Origin: Multifurca ochricompacta
Lineage: Eukaryota > Basidiomycota > Agaricomycetes > Russulales > Russulaceae
Length of the DNA: 12,094 nucleotides
Direction: 5' to 3'
Assembly: GCA_022496185.1 (NCBI GenBank)
Contig: WTXG01000582.1
Span: 1 to 12,094, forward strand
Each line of letters opens with the position of its first letter. The stretch's first letter is position 1. Shown one piece after another: positions 7,439-12,094 of the stretch. Under the pieces are notes generated by a model that did not search any database, was not told the DNA's origin, and worked only from the letters and a program-made list of their open reading frames with translations. A program made the position numbers and the translations under genes.

Positions 7439-10400
7439 TTACATGAACGCTGCACCAGAACTTCCTCGCTTTGCAACGTAGTCACGTATCATGCTCATCA
7501 TGTTGCCCAAACTATTGTCTTCTGGAAGCCACTTGCCATTATTGACACAAAGGACCTTCATCAGTCGATCATATTTCAAGTCCGGCAATAACTTGGGCGT
7601 GATCAAGAAGTACTGTCCACTGTCCGCCTTGCAAGTTGTCTTGACAAGCTCATTGTGCACTGCGCGCTCGGCGCGTTGGTCCATGCCCTGCACCCGCTCT
7701 TAGTGTTGCGACTTGGTTATTGACCCTAGATCACACACCTGATTAATCTCGTCAACCAACGAGAATGGGGCGCGGGCACACTCTGTCATACTCATGAGGT
7801 AAAGGATCGTGGTCAGGGAACGCTCCTGCAGAAAACCCGCCCCACAACATGGCGTCGATAACGTACAGGCCGCAGAGAGACTAAGATGAACAACGCACGC
7901 CACCAGACTGCCTGTGGGCCCTCAATTGTTGTAACTGCTCAGTATCGCGAAACTTGACTAGGATCGTGATAGCCCATTTTTCGTAGTCGTCATGTGGCGT
8001 GAGCTGCAACTCGCCTGCGCATCCGATCCCTAGGGTCCGATGGACGTGACGAGGTCTTGTAAAGCAGGTTGCCAGTTGTCCTGATAGATGAAACAGTCGC
8101 CGTCAGTACCTCAAACCAACTCCGCGTAGGCACGCACTTACTCTGGCAACCTTGATTGATTTCTCAAGTTTGGCAGCATGGCGCTCTCGCTCTTCTAGCT
8201 TTCTGCTCAAAGATTTGATCTGTGTCCACCAGAGAGAATAACATCAACCTCTGAGGTGGGAAATACCGGCACAACAGTACGTACCTCCTCTTTACGACGT
8301 TCATACTGCTCAATAACACCCGGATCTGTGGCGAGTAGTTCGAGCTTCTCCCGCAGCGTCTCCAACTCATCTTTTAACTGATCTGCACTTCGCTCGTGAG
8401 CCGTGCCCGACTATCATATTAAAAACGCCTTTAGTGCGCGGGCTTGGTGGAGAAAGGCAAATGACAACGCACCTCCTCCATCGCCTGAAAAGTGCGTTGC
8501 AATTCGTCATCGACCTCGTCGAGCTTCGCCTTGCTGATATCTAGCAGTTCCTTGGAGCGTTCCTTTGCCCGAACATAAACCGTATTTGCTATGCAGGTCA
8601 AACCGACCACACAAGAGTGAACAAAAAATAAAAGATCACATGCGGAGGTGGTAACACGCACTAGTGTGGAACTCTGCGAGCGCTGCCTGATACTCGGCAT
8701 CACGTTCTTCGAGAAGCGCCTCGAGCTCACGCTTGCGGCTACACTCCTGCAAATACTCGAGCCCGAATTTTGTCGCCTCTACCTGATCTTTGATTGCAAC
8801 GCGTACAAGACCCTACATGTTTTCTCGCCATTAGCGGAGGGACAAAAGGCTGCATCCCGAATACAGACAGCGTACTGTTGCGCAATGTCTGAACGCTGGC
8901 GGGTCACAGTGAGCAGATTCTTCTTAAGCCCCGCGCGTTCCGAATCTGTTAACTTTACTCGTCGAAGTTCCTCAAGCCGGCTTTGTTGAATGCCTGTATG
9001 CACCCGCGTCTGCTCGTCAGAAAGGTGTTACGCATCGCCGTATCTGGGTTGTTTCAGGCTCACGGAGCTTATTCTCAAGCGTGTCCATATGCTTCTTTGC
9101 AGCCAATACGGCCAGCTTGCGCGCTTTCAGCGCATCCTGTGATATTCCATATCCGTCGTTAGAGAAAATGTCGAGAGCAAACTAGAGCTGCAGGTGTTGC
9201 AGACTCACAAAGGCGTCCTTATACTCTTTTTGCTCACGTGAAACCTGACGCTCGATGTCACCCAGACGTCGAGCCTCCTCCGCGTGCACAGTAAGCTTGT
9301 CGCGACTTTGCGCGATCATACTCTCAATCTTCTGCCGCGCAGCGGGATCGACTGATCAAGTCGAATCGATGTTAGGAAATATATGGTAAAGGAGAGTGGA
9401 AGCCAGTGAAACCTACCGACAGGTCCTACGAGGATGCGCGCCGGCCGCACGTCGCGCGTGAGGTTCTGCGGGGGCCGCCGTCCGTATTGCGAACGCGTGA
9501 CCATGTTCATGGTGTTGCTGACGATGTAATTTCCGCCGCCAGCGCGTGAGATAGCCTCCATCGTGCGGGCGGTGTCAACACGGTTAGTTTGGAGTGCGAT
9601 AGCCTTGGTCATAGATCAGGAGAGCTTACAAAAGAGGGAGATGCTGGACGTACTGTACGGTGTAGTTGACATTCTCGCTGGAGGAATGCACGCATCGCTT
9701 GCGGGCATTCGACAAAATCAATCGCGTAACCGTCGAATCCGAGAGAATGCGCCTGTAGGGTATGCAATGCGTCAAATCAAACGGGCAGGGCAGATGATGA
9801 GAATGTACGCATACTTCATCAAGAGTCATTGGAGGCGGCGCAATGTTTCCCTCTACGGGACGGAACCAAGTCGTTATGCGGACCTTCTTTCCCAGAGCTT
9901 CTACGGTATCGCTCACAAGCTGGTTAAGCAGCCTATAATCATCGTCGCACTGGGCTACAAACGTCTATGCGAGACAAATGTTAGAGACTGTAAGCTCCCC
10001 AGAGAGAGGCGAATGACGCGTGCTTTAAGTTGTGTAATGTTAAAGCACGCTTCAACAGCATTGACGTAGTCCTTGTTGGGTACAGTGAGCGAGATCATAG
10101 CAGGCTCAATGATCTCCATCCGGAAACGGTGTTTGTTGGCGCGTAGCCAGTGGATAATCGCGGCACAATCTGGATCATTTTGGGCAAGGCGTTGCAATTT
10201 GCGATGCGAGACATCATCGAGCTGTTTCAGACTAAGCCGGAATAAATGTGACAATAGGTGTGGGAAAGAGAGCAACAAAGGCGTACGTGCATTCGCCTTC
10301 GTTTATCTCAGCTCTGGTCCGAGATTCATCTTCAACGAGGCGCTTCTGTTGCTCTTTGAGGTCGAATTGGCGCTTGCGCGTGTCATTTTGGCTTTGATTT

Positions 10401-11746
10401 AGTCGGCGCTGTTTCGGGGTCTACATAGGTGGCCTCTGCGAATTACAGGAGGAACGTACTATGTCTTCATCAATTGCTGCGATGTCCTCGACTTCAAGAG
10501 GTTTTGCGAGGTCGGCCTGCAGCATCTGAACACCCTTTTCAAGTTCTTGAACCCTCTTTGCACGACTTTTCTCCTCCTTCTTGAGATTCGAAAGCTTGTT
10601 TGAAATCTCCTCGGCTTGCGTTTCCTGCGCGGAATATGATCCGATGATGAGAACCGGAACCGGCAGCCACTCAAGAGAACGCACCAGCTTCTCGCTTTCG
10701 TCCCACTTAGTCTTCATTGCCCTGAACCTCCTCTTTGCGGATTCTTTCTTCCCGTCACGCTGGTCGTTTACGCGTTTTAGCCGCGACTCGAGGCTTTTCT
10801 TGAAGTCATGCATAGGCTTATTTTTTGCCTGCAGGGCCTGGACAGCCTTGTGAAGGGCACGTTGTTTGGTTTTTGCGTCTGTGTAATGCCGTTTTGCTTC
10901 TATGTATTCCATGAAGGGGAGAATGAGCTCTACTAGAGCAATCTAAATTGTGATCCGAGTCATGGCAAGCAAACATAAAGGGTTGTGGTTGCTCACCTGA
11001 CGCTCAAGTTCTTTACGCTCGTTGAAGCGTTGGACGTCGCGTTCGAGCATCGCATTGCGGTCTCCGAGAGTCTTTATTTGTTGCTTTTCCGAGTTGAGAA
11101 CCTAGAGCCAAGTCTAAATAAGGACTATGTAACACAAGTAAGATACCTATTACGCACCTCAGCCAATTGTGCCATCTCCTTTCCCGCACTGATGAGAGTA
11201 TCGTGCCAACTGGTTAGATGCGGGTCGCCGGCAGCGCGCTGCGTCTCGCGCAAGAGCTGCTGCGAGGACATGTGTGCGAATTCTGAGACCTTGTCCTGAG
11301 GCAAGAAGGAGCTGAGACAAGTCAGTGAGGTTGACTTCTATAGACGCAGAGTGGACGTGTACCAAAGATTTCCGACTTGAATGTTGAGCTCGTTCATCTT
11401 ATTAGTAACTTCGCGGCCCGTAGCAGCCTGGCCGTTGAGATGGTAGGTAGAGCCCTTTGATGTAGAACTCAGATTCCTGCGGACGACGAGGTTTTTCTTG
11501 CCAATCTTGCCTTTGAGCTCTATTTCTATGTAGCCATCAGTTGCTCCGATCTTGACGAAGGAATTCAATTCCGACGCGCGGCCAAGGATCTGCGTAACAG
11601 GGTTGTGAGTCAAGGGGGAAAAGAAAAACACTGGGGGTCACCCTCACACTGGGGGGCCAGTTAAGACCTAGAGCAATGGCACAGGCTATGCTGCTCTTTC
11701 CAGTCCCATTAGGACTGATGATCATATCCACTCTCATCTCCATCAT
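7439..11746 (-). CDS. SMC5: SMC5, SMC5/6 complex ATPase; N-terminus missing and frame broken at 8028-8035
   Basis: Structural maintenance of chromosomes 5 pairs with SMC6 in the nuclear complex for recombination repair and replication-fork stability. I traced 21 exons (20 introns of 50-73 bases); every phase agrees except one site. Exon ends: 11746-11648, 11589-11363, 11311-11158, 11101-10997, 10942-10685, 10624-10460, 10408-10287, 10231-10024, 9964-9815, 9752-9654, 9603-9417, 9351-9209, 9136-9064, 8993-8869, 8812-8662, 8588-8473, 8410-8285, 8219-8142, 8080-7899, 7825-7739, 7687-7439. Motifs in order: P-loop SPNGTGKSS then GLNWPPS; FLPQDKVSEFA; coiled coil; hinge (VPNKDYVNAVEACF, GFDGYAIDFVECP); SRAGGGNYIV and TRSQYGRR; second coiled coil; DNWQPAL; DYEKWAI; signature HRQSGGERS; Walker B FSLVDEINQGMDQRAER. 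The model gives about 1030 residues, some 100 short at the N-terminus. Oddities: the first P-loop Gly is Ser, no upstream N-terminal exon is seen, and 8028-8035 shifts the frame. It may be a damaged or duplicated copy rather than the working gene. Confidence 0.85.
8022..8041 (-). other. Frame-breaking lesion in SMC5: 8-base palindrome between 6-base direct repeats
   Basis: On the coding strand the sequence is ATCGGA CCCTAGGG ATCGGA. The frame is correct on both sides (45 bases from 8080 to 8036; 129 bases from 8027 to 7899), but the 8-base filler adds an in-frame TAG and a shift. SMC5 proteins normally carry a conserved KFSAAFD-like stretch of about nine residues between the two Ile-Gly positions, and that stretch is absent here. 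No intron of usable length fits. Confidence 0.7.
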
Positions 11747-12094
11747 TGAGCAGTCCTTGTACCTCTTCCATGTCAAGTTTGGCCAATGATGACAATTTTT
11801 CAGTACTTGTCAACATCATGCTCTGCGGCCGCTTGCTTAGCATCCCAGTGAATGCAATTCACCCAGCACATTGTGCCGAATCACGTGATGTAAAGTAAAT
11901 AATAGCAAATATTGTTGAACCAAGATAGCAGTACAGAAGAAGTTCCAGGATAGCAGTTCGACGTAATTACATAAGTCCAAAACGCGTTTGCAATTAATTA
12001 GATACTTAGGATGTACATCTAAGATCTGACATGTGATCAAATCACATTATTAAACAAGATAACAAGATAATGCATTTAACACGTTCATTTAATT
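11747..12094. other. AT-rich region upstream of the SMC5 P-loop exon
   Basis: No SMC5 N-terminal exon (GSIVRI..NF.TY type) was found in any minus-strand frame. A small minus-strand open frame of 44 codons (11843-11709) overlaps the P-loop exon out of frame; its acidic Gly-rich end might be a remnant of an SMC5 N-terminal tail, but this is speculative. Also present: a CACGTG box (11882-11887), a near-perfect palindrome (12005-12023) and a tandem ACAAGATA ACAAGATA near 12054. The short open frame at 11837-12040 has no supporting features. Confidence 0.4.

Noticed and set aside
8994..9063. Apparent frameshift in SMC5 (stop after DTLENKLRE)
   Set aside because: A 70-base intron with a GTGAGC donor and a TACAG acceptor, phase 1 on both sides, restores the frame into IQQSRLEELRR.
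10625..10684. Open stretch SLEWLPVPVLIIGSYSAQ inside the SMC5 coiled coil
   Set aside because: It is a 60-base phase-0 intron (GTGCGT..GCGCAG) that happens to be open; it does not suit a coiled coil.
4083..11746. A functional system formed by the Crinkler-like gene and SMC5
   Set aside because: They are convergent and belong to unrelated pathways as far as can be seen; being neighbours is not evidence of cooperation.
11837..12040. 67-codon minus-strand open frame upstream of SMC5
   Set aside because: AT-rich, with no recognisable motif and no similarity to an SMC N-terminus.

Overview
The window looks like nuclear DNA of a filamentous basidiomycete, most likely an Agaricomycete. The genes are split by many short introns (about 50-73 bases, GT..AG), and the best recognised gene (SMC5) reads like a mushroom-type SMC5. 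The intergenic DNA is a nest of transposon relics. No prokaryotic signals, tRNA, rRNA or CRISPR were seen.

Layout. (1) 1-614, minus strand: the 5' part of an unrecognised acidic/basic low-complexity protein gene that runs off the left edge. (2) 615-1140: AT-rich spacer with a TATA box and a possible LTR remnant. (3) 1145-3700: three layers of inserted DNA. An old GTACGG/GACGGC-rich repeat is interrupted by a 5'-truncated, minus-strand LINE (non-LTR) retrotransposon with a poly(A) tail, an AATAAA signal and a 15-base target duplication. The LINE 3' UTR is itself interrupted by a 588-base non-autonomous hAT-type element with near-perfect terminal repeats and an exact 8-base target duplication. 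The LINE reading frame carries four in-frame stops, all TGA, and no frameshift. (4) 3701-4082: promoter-like spacer with TGACGTCA and GTCACGTGAC palindromes. (5) 4083-7004, plus strand: a multi-exon Crinkler-type (CRN) effector-like gene with two tandem ubiquitin-like CRN header domains, a PD-(D/E)XK nuclease-like segment, a hydrophobic CCPC segment and an atypical protein-kinase-like domain. (6) 7005-7438: spacer between convergent genes. (7) 7439-11746, minus strand: an SMC5 gene traced exon by exon (21 exons, 20 introns) from the P-loop to the stop codon. (8) 11747-12094: AT-rich DNA where the SMC5 N-terminus should be, but is not recognisable.

The two main genes have no evident functional link. 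SMC5 is a housekeeping DNA-repair ATPase of the SMC5/6 complex. The CRN gene belongs to an effector/conflict-type family usually found in variable, transposon-rich DNA. The SMC5 copy has three oddities: its N-terminus is missing, the first P-loop glycine is serine, and an 8-base palindrome replaces about nine conserved codons and breaks the frame just before the C-terminal ATPase half. Either this is a recently damaged or duplicated copy, or the sequence has a local error there. The CRN gene, with duplicated headers ahead of a nuclease-kinase body, is the most interesting biological system in the window.
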